Source: Candidatus Eremiobacteraceae bacterium (lineage in GTDB: Bacteria > Vulcanimicrobiota > Vulcanimicrobiia > Eremiobacterales > Eremiobacteraceae). Taken from it: 64,000 bases of DNA. The notes beneath the pieces were generated by a model, which saw only the letters and a list, made by a program, of their open reading frames with translations, searched no databases and was not told the DNA's origin. Position 1 is the stretch's first letter, and every line of letters begins with the position of its first letter. Where the stretch lies: the NCBI GenBank assembly GCA_036511855.1, contig DATCBN010000004.1:96118-160117 (forward strand). The letters run 5' to 3'. Made by a program: the position numbers and the translations under genes. Of this stretch, positions 25,993 through 34,099 are shown one piece after another.

Positions 25993-26426
25993 ATGAGTTC
26001 CTGATTGAGCGTTACGAGATCGCCGTCGTTGACGCAGATCTTGGCGACCTTGCCGTCGAATTCACTGACGATTTCGTTCATCAATTTCATCGCTTCCAGG
26101 ATGCAAAGAACCTGCCCTTCGGTGACCGTGCCGCCCGTTTCGCAAAACGACGGAGCGCCCGGCGCCGGCGCGCGGTAGAAAACGCCGACAAGCGGCGCGA
26201 GCACTTTCTTGATGTTCGCGGGCAGGGCGCGGCTCTGCTCGGCGGAAGCGGCCGAACCCGCCGGCAGCAATCGAGTTCGGTCGGCCGCAGCGGCGGCGAT
26301 GGCCTGGTTGGGCGCAGACATCCGCAGGTCGATGTCGGTGTCGCCGACCTGTACGCGGATGCGATCGAGACCTTCGCGCTGCATCAACTCGACGAGCTTG
26401 TCCAGGACCCTTTTGTCAGGTTCCAT
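25977..26426 (-). CDS. accB: Biotin carboxyl carrier protein of acetyl-CoA carboxylase
   Basis: 149-residue carrier protein. The biotin attachment site CILEAMKLMNEI (Lys114) is in the C-terminal domain, after a Pro/Ala linker and an N-terminal helix-rich region beginning MEPDKRVLDKLVELM. Start ATG 26426 overlaps the hisS 3' end; a GGGAGG stretch lies just upstream, and an in-frame Met-Met pair slightly further upstream is an alternative. The partner accC is not beside it, and location between hisS and gmhB is unusual. Confidence 0.94.
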   Translation of the reverse strand: MEPDKRVLDKLVELMQREGLDRIRVQVGDTDIDLRMSAPNQAIAAAAADRTRLLPAGSAASAEQSRALPANIKKVLAPLVGVFYRAPAPGAPSFCETGGTVTEGQVLCILEAMKLMNEIVSEFDGKVAKICVNDGDLVTLNQELMWIET

Positions 26427-27702
26427 GAGGCCTCCCATCATCGAGCCGCCGCGCGATCTCACGATCCGCGCCGGCGAGACGCACCCGCACGCGCTCGCGC
26501 GTGCGAAGATCCTGCAATGTCGCTTCGCCGGCGGCAAGTTCATCACTGCCCACGATCACGGCATATACCGCCCCGCGTGCCGCCGCCGCCTTGACCTGCT
26601 TGTCCATCTTTCGCAACGTATAATCGACATCGGCACGCAGGCCCGCCATTCGCGCCGCTTGCAAAACGGGCACGACCGCAGCGAGACTCGCATCGTCGAG
26701 AGCGACGAACGCGACGTCCAGCGTCCGCTCACTTGCGCCGAGCGTACTGCCGACCGCCTCTGCCACGATCAAGAGCCGGTCCATGCCCATGCCGAATCCG
26801 ACCCCGGGTGTCGGCGGCCCGCCCATCGTCTGCACGAGATCGTCGTAACGGCCGCCGCCGCACACAGCGCTCTGCGCGCCGAGGGACGTCGACGTGATCT
26901 CAAATACCGTGCGCGTATAGTAGTCAAGGCCGCGGACGATGCGATGGTTGCGGACGAAGTCGATGCCCATCGCGCGCAACGCGATCTGCGTACCCTCGAA
27001 GTGGGCCACGCACTGCGCGCACAAAAAGTCGTTGATATCCGGCGCGGCCTCGATCAAAGCGCGATCGGCAGCATCTTTTGAATCGAGGATGCGCAAGGGA
27101 TTGGTTTGCAAGCGCGCCTTGCTCAATTCCGAGAGCTCGTCCGCATGACGATTGAAGTGCTCGATAAGCGCCGCGCGATAAGCCGGGCGGCACGAAGAGC
27201 AACCCATCGAATTCAGCTCGGTCGTGACCTCACGTATTCCCGATCGCGAGAGCACGTCGAGCGCGAGCGCGATTACCTCGGCATCCACTTGCGGGGCTGC
27301 TGCGCCGAAACACTCCACGCCGAACTGATGCGCCTGCCGGTAACGCCCCTTTTGCGGACGCTCGTAGCGAAAGAAAGGTCCGCGGTAATACAGCTTGAGC
27401 GGCACGGCCTGCAAGAGATTGTGTTCGAGCACCGCGCGCACGACGGGCGCCGTGAGCTCCGGCCGCAAGGTGAGGCTTCGACCGGCACGATCGTCGAACG
27501 TATACATCTCCTTGTCGACGATGTCCGTGCCCTCGCCGATCGTGCGTACGAAGACGTCCGTGCTTTCGAAGACCGGCGTGCGGATCTCGCCGTAGCCGAA
27601 GCGCGCGCAAGACGCGTCGATGATCTCCTCGAGCGCTTGCCAGCGAACCGACTGAGCGGGGAGTATGTCATAGGTGCCCCTGGGCGCCGTCAGGTTGCTC
27701 AC
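26416..27702 (-). CDS. hisS: Histidyl-tRNA synthetase
   Basis: 428-residue class II synthetase: PRGTYDILPAQS at the N-terminus, motif 2 FRYERPQKGRYRQAHQFGVE, the histidine-binding VRGLDYYTRTVFE and motif 3 with GGGRYDDLV and GFGMGMDRL. GTG 27702 is chosen since it gives the standard VSNLTAPRGTYDIL beginning; the open frame upstream has no synthetase features. First gene of the minus-strand run that includes accB and the heptose genes; divergent from the YcgR-like gene. Confidence 0.97.
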   Translation of the reverse strand: MSNLTAPRGTYDILPAQSVRWQALEEIIDASCARFGYGEIRTPVFESTDVFVRTIGEGTDIVDKEMYTFDDRAGRSLTLRPELTAPVVRAVLEHNLLQAVPLKLYYRGPFFRYERPQKGRYRQAHQFGVECFGAAAPQVDAEVIALALDVLSRSGIREVTTELNSMGCSSCRPAYRAALIEHFNRHADELSELSKARLQTNPLRILDSKDAADRALIEAAPDINDFLCAQCVAHFEGTQIALRAMGIDFVRNHRIVRGLDYYTRTVFEITSTSLGAQSAVCGGGRYDDLVQTMGGPPTPGVGFGMGMDRLLIVAEAVGSTLGASERTLDVAFVALDDASLAAVVPVLQAARMAGLRADVDYTLRKMDKQVKAAAARGAVYAVIVGSDELAAGEATLQDLRTRERVRVRLAGADREIARRLDDGRPHGT

Positions 27703-27806
27703 GTCGCGTTTGTCTACTTGCTTTATGAATGTGGATTGCAGCGAGAGAGGCGAGGCTGCTCGCCTAGCACGGTTGTCCCGCGAAACGAATCTTGCCAAAG
27801 ATTTTG

Positions 27807-29012
27807 ATGCACGTTCGGCCAGCTCCGGCGCCATCCCCTTTGCCGCTGCGCGCCCGGGTAGTTATCGCCGGCGCTATTTGTTTCGCGTGCGTCAAGACGC
27901 CGCCCGAATCATTGCTCGCGCTGTCCGCTGCGATTGCCGATTGGGCATCCATCGTACTGGCGGCGCTGCCGTATGTCGTTTTTGGTGCGCTCGCCGCAAC
28001 GCTCACACGCCTGTCCGCTTCTCGATGGCCCTCGCGTAGCCATAATGCCATCGCGGTGTTCGCGATTTTTAATCCAGGATGCGATTGCGCGCTCAACGGA
28101 TTTGCCGGCGCACTCGCACGCGCGCACACGGCTTTGGCCGGCTTCGCGCTGACGTTTGCCGCCGCAGCATCGCCGGCCGCGCTTGCAGTAACCTACGCAG
28201 CGTTCGGCATGCACATGACCGCAACTCGCGCGGCCGGCGGCGCCATCGCCGCCGCACTCACCGCCGTGTCGTGGTCCATATTAGCGCAACCCGTACTAGG
28301 GCAAGCATCGCTTGCCCAGCGTCGTGATCGTACTGTACTAGGGCAAGCATCGCTTGCCCAGCGTCGTGGTCGTATTGTAGGAGGGCAAGCATCGCTTGCC
28401 CATTCTGCCCCTCGCGACATACTACGGCAAGCATCGCTTGCCCATTCTGCCCCTCGCGGCGTACTAGGGCAAGCATCGCTTGCCCAGCGTCGTGATCGTA
28501 CTGTACTAGGGCAAGCATCGCTTGCCCATTCTGCCCCACGCGGCGTACTACGGCAAGCATCGCTTGCCCAGCGTCGTGATCGTGCTGTACGAGGGCAAGC
28601 ATCGCTTGCCCAGCGTCGTGATCGTACTGTACTAGGGCAAGCATCGCTTGCCCATGCCGAACATCGCCCCGATCTACCCGGCGAACTGGCCGCTGCGCTG
28701 GCCGGCATCGCGTTCGCAGCCGCCGCGGCGGTCGCCGCAAAAATAATCGTTCCTGCCGCCGCTTTCGCCCACTTGTCGCCCGCGGGCGCCGCGCTTCTCG
28801 GCGCGCTTCTCTCGCCATGTTCGACCGCCGATCCGTTGCTCGCGGCCGCTCTCACGCAACATGCGCGAGCACAGATCTCATTCATGCTCGCGGCCCAGTG
28901 TCTGGACGTCCGCCAAATGCTACTCCTGCAGCGGCACTTCGGCACTGCGCGCATGACTGCCGCCGCAGGTAGCGCAGCGATCGCGTGCGTGCTGGCCACG
29001 ATGTTCGCGTGA
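27807..29012 (+). CDS. YcgR/UPF0718-like permease with in-frame repeat array
   Basis: About 401 residues. The N-terminal part (residues 1-162) has roughly five hydrophobic helices with NPGCDCALNGFAGAL, and the C-terminal part (about 290-401) has LLSPCSTADPLLAAAL and two further helices; this split and the Cys motifs fit predicted permeases of the ArsP_1/UPF0718 type. Between them, residues about 163-289 are nine tandem 14-residue units (LGQASLAQRRDRTV and variants) encoded by palindromic DNA repeats. Without them the protein would be about 275 residues. ATG 27807 is used; an in-frame TTG lies at 27792. Its stop overlaps the YcgQ-like gene, the standard partner. Function of the repeat-bearing protein is uncertain. 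Confidence 0.7.
   Translation: MHVRPAPAPSPLPLRARVVIAGAICFACVKTPPESLLALSAAIADWASIVLAALPYVVFGALAATLTRLSASRWPSRSHNAIAVFAIFNPGCDCALNGFAGALARAHTALAGFALTFAAAASPAALAVTYAAFGMHMTATRAAGGAIAAALTAVSWSILAQPVLGQASLAQRRDRTVLGQASLAQRRGRIVGGQASLAHSAPRDILRQASLAHSAPRGVLGQASLAQRRDRTVLGQASLAHSAPRGVLRQASLAQRRDRAVRGQASLAQRRDRTVLGQASLAHAEHRPDLPGELAAALAGIAFAAAAAVAAKIIVPAAAFAHLSPAGAALLGALLSPCSTADPLLAAALTQHARAQISFMLAAQCLDVRQMLLLQRHFGTARMTAAAGSAAIACVLATMFA
28293..28653. repeat. Nine-copy tandem array, period 42 bp, palindromic core
   Basis: Nine palindromes with (G)GGCAAGCATCGCTTGCCC start at 28299 and recur exactly every 42 bp up to 28635. The spacing keeps the reading frame of the permease gene. Two spacer types alternate irregularly: one beginning AGCGTCGTG and one beginning ATTCTGCCC. 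Two copies (the fourth and seventh) carry TACTACGGC instead of TACTAGGGC. The array is thus a minisatellite built from one half of the two-headed element seen elsewhere in the window. Confidence 0.95.
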
Positions 29013-29584
29013 ATGTTCGCGCGGCGCTCGCCTTTGCGGGCAGCGCGACGGCCGCGGCAGCGCTCGATGGCGCGGCCCGCGCGCTCACCGCGGCTCCGCC
29101 GGCACTCACGTTGTGCGCAGGCGTTGCGCTTATCGTCATCGCCTCCCAAGGCCTCGCAAGGCGAACGTTTGCGCTTGCGCTTCTTGGCGGCGCGTGCGCC
29201 GGACTGTGGTTGTCGAGCGCCGCGCCTTCCGGTCCGCGCGACGTCATCGCGCGCGCGCCGCGCGGTCACGTCGCGGCGGACCTCTTCGACGCGTTAGACG
29301 CGCTCGACGCCAACCCGGCGGCGTTCGACGCACGCACGATCACGGTCAGCGGCACGTGGACGCCGGCGAGCGCTCGCGGTGCCGCGTCTGTGTCGCGGCG
29401 AGTCATGTCGTGCTGCGCGGCGGACGCGGTTGATGTGGGATTCGACGTGGCGCCGAACGCCGCGGCGCACGTTCGGGCGGGCGCTTGGGTGGGCGTCTCC
29501 GGCCGCGTGCGAGTCCGGCTGCGCAACGGCGAGATGCGTTACGAACTCGGCGGCGCCGTGGTTGTGCCGGCGCCGCCGCGATGA
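29009..29584 (+). CDS. YcgQ/DUF1980 (TIGR03943)-family protein
   Basis: 191-residue protein: two or three N-terminal hydrophobic segments, a loop with RDVIARAPRGH, and a C-terminal domain with the family signature SRRVMSCCAADAVDVGF. GTG 29009 overlaps the permease stop (GTGA) and gives MNVRAALAF. DUF1980 proteins are nearly always encoded next to a UPF0718 permease; in Bacillus the ycgR-ycgQ pair is under Zur control, suggesting metal-related transport. No Zur box was recognised here. Confidence 0.85.
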   Translation: MNVRAALAFAGSATAAAALDGAARALTAAPPALTLCAGVALIVIASQGLARRTFALALLGGACAGLWLSSAAPSGPRDVIARAPRGHVAADLFDALDALDANPAAFDARTITVSGTWTPASARGAASVSRRVMSCCAADAVDVGFDVAPNAAAHVRAGAWVGVSGRVRVRLRNGEMRYELGGAVVVPAPPR

Positions 29585-29591
29585 CGCAACG

Positions 29592-31001
29592 CTAACCTTG
29601 CTGCGGTGCGGCGAGCGATAGCGTCTCGCCGCCCTGCATGACGAATGTGGGCCGGGTCATCACGCTTATGTCGGCGATCGGATCGCCGCCTACCGCCATG
29701 ATGTCTGCAAGCAGACCCGGTGCGATCCGGCCGCGATCGTTCACGCCGAGCAGCTCCGCGGCCGACGCCGTCGCCGACCGAAGTATGTCGACGGAGTCCA
29801 TCCCCAGTCCGTGCAGAAGCTTGAAGTCTAAATTGTTCTGCCCGTGCGGAAACACGCCGGCGTCGGTTCCGTAGGCAAATTTCACGCCGATTGCCAGCGC
29901 GCGATGGACGCCGTCGTTGCGCAGCGCGGTCATCGTCTTCGCCTTGTCAAGGCTATCCTGTGGGATATGGTTGGGGTTGCCCGGCTGGTTTATGGAATCG
30001 AGCGCCCATATCGTGGGGACGAGGAATGTGCCGCGATCCTTCATATTCTTCGCGGTCTTCTCGCTCACGCCGGTGCAGTGGTCGATGGAATCGCAGCCTC
30101 CGTCCACCGCGAGCGCGATGCCGGGATCTCCGTGGCAATGGGCGCTGACTTTTCGTTGGAATTTGTGCGCTTCTTCGGTCGTGGCTTGGATCTCATCGAG
30201 ATCCATCTGCGGCAGATTCCACGTGTCGCCGTACGAGAGCACGCCGCCGGTCGCCAAAATCTTGATGAGGTCGACGTGGCGTTTCACGTTCTCGCGGACG
30301 ACTTCGCGGAAACCGTATGGCCCCACGGCGACGCCATTCGGACGGTCCACGTGCACATCGGCTGGAAGATCGTTCATGTCGCCGTGTCCGCCGGTGATGG
30401 TGAGCGGCACGCCGGCCACGAGCATGCGCGGCCCCGGAATCTCGCCGCGCGCGATGGAGTCGCGCATGGCGATGTCGATCCCGCTGCCGCCGCCCACATC
30501 GCGGATCGTCGTGAAACCATTGCGCAGCATGCCCGCGGCGTTTTTGATGCTGAAGATCGCCGCTTCCGCCACGCTGTCGCCGGTTTCGCCGGCCACGCCG
30601 AACCCGTCGAGATAGATCGACGTGGTTGCGCGCGCGGCGACGTGCGTGTGGCAGTCGATCAGCCCCGGCATGAGCGTCGCGTTGCCGAGCTCGACGACGT
30701 GCGCGCCCGATCCGGCATCGCCGGCCATCATCGACACGATGCGCGTGCCTTTGATCACGACAACGCCGGGTGTGTGCATCGTGGTCCCGTCGAACAGGCG
30801 CGCCGCGCGGATGAGCATCGTGCCGCCGGTCGCGGCGGCGGCGATGAGCGGCGTCAAGAACATGCTGCTCGAGAGCGCGCCGATGCCCGCAAGAAATGAA
30901 CGCCTTCCGAAGAGTGACGCCGCTCGATCGTGCAGGTCGGATGAATAGGGCGCGTGCGGACAACGGCAATCGAAGTGCGGCGGCGATGTGCGGTTTGTCA
31001 C
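29592..31001 (-). CDS. Exported amidohydrolase
   Basis: 469-residue metal-dependent hydrolase of the amidohydrolase superfamily: LMPGLIDCHTHVAARA (metal His pair), TGGHGDM, LIKILATGGV with the bridging Lys, KVSAHCHGD, and FAYGTDAGVFPHG (metal Asp). A Tat-type signal with FGRRSFLAGIGALSS (Arg33-Arg34) precedes it. GTG 31001 is chosen because CGGGAG lies about 8 bases upstream. It resembles imidazolonepropionase/Xaa-Pro-type secreted amidohydrolases; the substrate is unknown. Confidence 0.88.
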   Translation of the reverse strand: MTNRTSPPHFDCRCPHAPYSSDLHDRAASLFGRRSFLAGIGALSSSMFLTPLIAAAATGGTMLIRAARLFDGTTMHTPGVVVIKGTRIVSMMAGDAGSGAHVVELGNATLMPGLIDCHTHVAARATTSIYLDGFGVAGETGDSVAEAAIFSIKNAAGMLRNGFTTIRDVGGGSGIDIAMRDSIARGEIPGPRMLVAGVPLTITGGHGDMNDLPADVHVDRPNGVAVGPYGFREVVRENVKRHVDLIKILATGGVLSYGDTWNLPQMDLDEIQATTEEAHKFQRKVSAHCHGDPGIALAVDGGCDSIDHCTGVSEKTAKNMKDRGTFLVPTIWALDSINQPGNPNHIPQDSLDKAKTMTALRNDGVHRALAIGVKFAYGTDAGVFPHGQNNLDFKLLHGLGMDSVDILRSATASAAELLGVNDRGRIAPGLLADIMAVGGDPIADISVMTRPTFVMQGGETLSLAAPQQG

Positions 31002-31101
31002 TTTGCAATCTCCCGGCACTAATCCAAGCTGATATGTGCGCCCGATGCGCAGGTAATCGAACGGGGCTTCCCGCAGTCGGTGATGCAATCATCCGCGTCG
31101 G

Positions 31102-31128
31102 TTCACACTGCGGTGCAGAACCTATAAG
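31102..31128 (+). promoter_or_regulatory. Possible promoter of the double-CXXCG gene
   Basis: TTCACA at 31102-31107 and TATAAG at 31123-31128 are separated by 15 bp, with the GTG start only 9 bases after the -10-like box. If used, the transcript would be nearly leaderless, though an AAGG stretch overlaps the -10 and could serve as ribosome-binding site instead. Spacing is short for a sigma-70 promoter, so this is tentative. Confidence 0.3.
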
Positions 31129-31136
31129 GTAGAATC

Positions 31137-31898
31137 GTGCGTCTCTTTCGTGTCCACCGCGACTATTCCGAATCCGCCGACGGGTTCTCGTACGACATCG
31201 TCGCGGCGCACACGTGGACACTGCCCGGCGTGCAAGATTGCCCGAAATGTTTTGAGACATGGGCTTCAAGCGTCGCGTATCCCGAAATCGACCTAAGCTC
31301 CCTGCCGGGCGAGGAGAGTTACCGCGCGCGGCGGCCGCAAACCCTTTACATCGTGCACCGGATGCGCGAAGCTTTGCGTCCGTTCGTCGCTGCGGGCACT
31401 TCGCTGCCGCCGGGCACCGAATTCGGACCGCTGATCGGTCATGGCAAAGGCACGTTCGGCGATTTCGGCTGGCCCCAATGGCCAGGCGTCATGCTCGTGC
31501 GGCCCGAGGCCGCGGCGCGGCTCGAAGCGGCCGGCATACGCGGATTGCGCACGGTGCCGGCTCGCATCTCGTATCGCGGCGGCGAAGATCCGAGGTTCCG
31601 TGAAGTAGCGTGCACGTATGAGGGCAGCATCGCAGACGACGCGTTGTCGCCGGGCGGTTCGCCCGCGTGCGTCGCGTGCGGCCATCGAAATCTCCCCAGT
31701 GGAAAGCGCACGCAGCTCGATCCGGCCTCGGTGAGCGGCGATGTCGACATCTTCCGAGGCATCGATCTCCCTTCGTGCATCTACGCTACTGAATCGTTTG
31801 TCAATGTCACGCGCTCGCTAGAGCTGACCGACATCGCATTCGAGGAAATAGCGTGGCGGCAGACTCCCGTCGAGCCGCGGGTCAGCTACCGGAAGTGA
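31137..31898 (+). CDS. SitI6-family double-CXXCG motif protein (immunity-like)
   Basis: 253-residue protein with two Cys-pair motifs: CPKC (Cys35, Cys38) near the N-terminus and CVACG (Cys178, Cys181), plus VAYPEIDLSSLPGEE, FGDFGWPQWPGVMLVRPEA and a C-terminal aromatic DIFRGIDLPSCIYATESF. This is the layout of the double-CXXCG family, whose Myxococcus members are immunity proteins (SitI6) against contact-dependent toxins. No toxin gene is adjacent; it may be an orphan immunity gene. The first motif lacks the Gly after the second Cys. Starts at GTG 31137. Confidence 0.72.
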   Translation: MRLFRVHRDYSESADGFSYDIVAAHTWTLPGVQDCPKCFETWASSVAYPEIDLSSLPGEESYRARRPQTLYIVHRMREALRPFVAAGTSLPPGTEFGPLIGHGKGTFGDFGWPQWPGVMLVRPEAAARLEAAGIRGLRTVPARISYRGGEDPRFREVACTYEGSIADDALSPGGSPACVACGHRNLPSGKRTQLDPASVSGDVDIFRGIDLPSCIYATESFVNVTRSLELTDIAFEEIAWRQTPVEPRVSYRK

Positions 31899-31940
31899 CA
31901 GGTCTGGTCACCACGCCAATTATTTTGAGAGGGCACGTTC

Positions 31941-32438
31941 ATGCGAGTTACCCGGTTTGCGTTAATCGGTTCATTGATCGCGGTCGCAATCGGATTGTCC
32001 GGTCAAGCCGCAACGGCTGAGGGCTCGGGTGGTGTGATTTTCTCACCCGCTTCATCGACCAAATTCGTGAACGTGCCCTTCCTCCCGAAGTGCATGGCGA
32101 TCTCGATAAAGCAAGGAAACCCCACGAAGGGACCATTTGTCACCTTTGCGAGAATCGCGACCGGTTGCGTCGTTCCGTGGCACTGGCACACCGCTAACGT
32201 GGAGCTTTATTTCGTTAGCGGTACTGGAACTCACGAGCTGCAGGCAGGACACATCGTCGCACAGGTGCACCCCGGCGATTTTTTCTACCTACCGGCAAAG
32301 TCGATCCATTCGTTTCGTTGCACGTCGACTTGTCTCGTCTACAATGTTTCGGATCGTCCTGACATCATCCATTGGGTGGACCGGAACGGGAATGTCGTCT
32401 CGCAGGCTGACGCGTTGGTGCTGAACGAGGGCCCGTAG
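31941..32438 (+). CDS. Secreted cupin-domain protein
   Basis: 165-residue protein with a signal peptide ending near AATAEGSG and one cupin domain: motif 1 in VPWHWHTANVELYFVSGTG (His81, His83, Glu88) and motif 2 in PGDFFYLPAKSIHSF (His123). These four residues are the usual metal ligands. GAGAGGG upstream of ATG 31941 is a good ribosome-binding site. Substrate is unknown; periplasmic single cupins include oxygenases and metal/sugar-binding proteins. Confidence 0.82.
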   Translation: MRVTRFALIGSLIAVAIGLSGQAATAEGSGGVIFSPASSTKFVNVPFLPKCMAISIKQGNPTKGPFVTFARIATGCVVPWHWHTANVELYFVSGTGTHELQAGHIVAQVHPGDFFYLPAKSIHSFRCTSTCLVYNVSDRPDIIHWVDRNGNVVSQADALVLNEGP

Positions 32439-32528
32439 GGCCGCCGACGATACTTGATGACGTTAAGGCGACGCTGTTTTCACGAATATCGCGGCCCGTT
32501 TCCGTAGACGATCAAAACGGCACAGCCG

Positions 32529-34094
32529 CTAGTGCAAGAAGTACCGCCGCGACGCGAAGATCAGCGAGATGCCGGCGGATTTTGCCGCGGCGATGACTTC
32601 GGGATCGCGCACCGAGCCCTTCGGGGCGACCACCGCGACGATGCCGGCACGGGCAGCCGCTTCCAAGCCATCGGCGAACGGAAAAAATCCATCGGTCGCG
32701 AGCGTCGCTCCGCGCACGGCATCCCCTGCGCGAGCACATGCGAGCTCGACTGCGGCCACTCGGTTCGTCTGCCCTCCGCAAACGCCCAACGTCACTTCGT
32801 CCTTGACGACGACGGCCGCGTTGGACCTGACTTGCCGCACTGCTGCAAAACCGAACAGTAGATCTCGCCACGCAAGCGGCGATGGATAGCGGTCGGACAC
32901 AAGAGTCCATTCATCCGGCGGCGCGGCCGGATCGGGCAATTCCATCAGCACGCCGCCGAGCGCCGAGCGGATCTTCACCGCATCCATGAGCGCAGCGGGT
33001 AGTCCAGCGTCGAACTGCAGCACGCGCAGATTTTTCTTGCGCTGCAGACGTTCGAGCGCGGCAGGCGTGTATGCCGGCGCCGAAACGACCTCCAAGAATC
33101 GAGACGCCAACACTTCGGCGGTTTCTTCGTCGACTTGTGCGCTGCAGGCGACGATGCCGCCGAACGCCGAGATAGGATCGGCGCCGAGCGAGGCGGTGAC
33201 GGCATCGAGCGCGCTGTCGCGCGCGGCGAGTCCGCAAGGAACGGTGTGCTTGACGATGGCTGCTGTCACGCCGCGCCGCGCGGGCCCCGCCGGAAATCCG
33301 ACGGGCTCTTCAATCGGCGCGAGAAGCCGGAGACATGCATCCACATCGAGGAGATTGTTGTACGACAGCGTCTTGCCCCAAAGCTGCGTGGGCTGGGGAA
33401 CGCCGGCCGGCGCGACGTAGAACGCTGCGCGCGACTGCGGATTTTCGCCGTAGCGCAAGCTGGCCGCGCGCGGCAGATCGATGCGCAGCATGGCCGGCAA
33501 ATCGTCCGGCCCTTCGGCGGCCGCGAAGTACGCCGCAATCGCCGCATCGTATTGTTCGCAACGGGCGAAGGCGGCCGCAGCCCATACGCGACGCTCGCTC
33601 GCGGTGGGTCCGCCGCGTTCGAGCGCGGCGACGTAGCTTGCATATTGCACGGGATCGACGAGCACGGCAACGTGCGCATAATTCTTCGCGGCCGCGCGCA
33701 GCAGCGTCACGCCGCCGATGTCGATCTTCTCGACGGCGTCCGCTTCGGACGCGCCTTTTCCTGAGACGGTCTGCTCGAACGGATACAGGTTCACGACGAC
33801 CAGATCGAACGTGGGAATCTCGTACTTTTCCAGATCCTCGAGATGCTGCGGCCGGTCCCGGTCGGCTAGAATGCCCGCGAAGACTTTCGGGTGCAGCGTC
33901 TTGACGCGTCCGTCGAGCAACGGGGGAAACCCCGTCAGTATGCCGACGTCTTCGCACGGCAGCCCCGCGTCGCGCAGCGCGGCCGTCGTCCCCGACGTGC
34001 CGAAAAGCGCGAACCCGCGGCTGCGCAGACTTGCGGCGAGCGTTACAAGTCCGGTGCGGTCCGAGACGGACAGCAAGGCGGCAGGTCCGGCCAC
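32529..34094 (-). CDS. purH: Bifunctional AICAR transformylase / IMP cyclohydrolase
   Basis: 521-residue enzyme for the last two steps of IMP synthesis. The N-terminal cyclohydrolase domain has SVSDRTGLVTLAASLRSRG and KTLHPKVFAGILADRD. The C-terminal transformylase domain ends with FFPFADGLEAAARAGI and SLIFASRRYFLH. In the KHxNPCG motif the Asn is Val here (IVKHTVPCGLA), which is uncommon, while the Lys-His pair is intact. It is 5 bp downstream of smc. Confidence 0.96.
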   Translation of the reverse strand: MAGPAALLSVSDRTGLVTLAASLRSRGFALFGTSGTTAALRDAGLPCEDVGILTGFPPLLDGRVKTLHPKVFAGILADRDRPQHLEDLEKYEIPTFDLVVVNLYPFEQTVSGKGASEADAVEKIDIGGVTLLRAAAKNYAHVAVLVDPVQYASYVAALERGGPTASERRVWAAAAFARCEQYDAAIAAYFAAAEGPDDLPAMLRIDLPRAASLRYGENPQSRAAFYVAPAGVPQPTQLWGKTLSYNNLLDVDACLRLLAPIEEPVGFPAGPARRGVTAAIVKHTVPCGLAARDSALDAVTASLGADPISAFGGIVACSAQVDEETAEVLASRFLEVVSAPAYTPAALERLQRKKNLRVLQFDAGLPAALMDAVKIRSALGGVLMELPDPAAPPDEWTLVSDRYPSPLAWRDLLFGFAAVRQVRSNAAVVVKDEVTLGVCGGQTNRVAAVELACARAGDAVRGATLATDGFFPFADGLEAAARAGIVAVVAPKGSVRDPEVIAAAKSAGISLIFASRRYFLH

Positions 34095-34099
34095 GCTCT

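Noticed and set aside
28293..28660. Array that looks like CRISPR repeats
   Set aside because: The period is fixed at 42 bp, spacers are of only two repeated types, the unit is palindromic and coding, and no cas gene is near.
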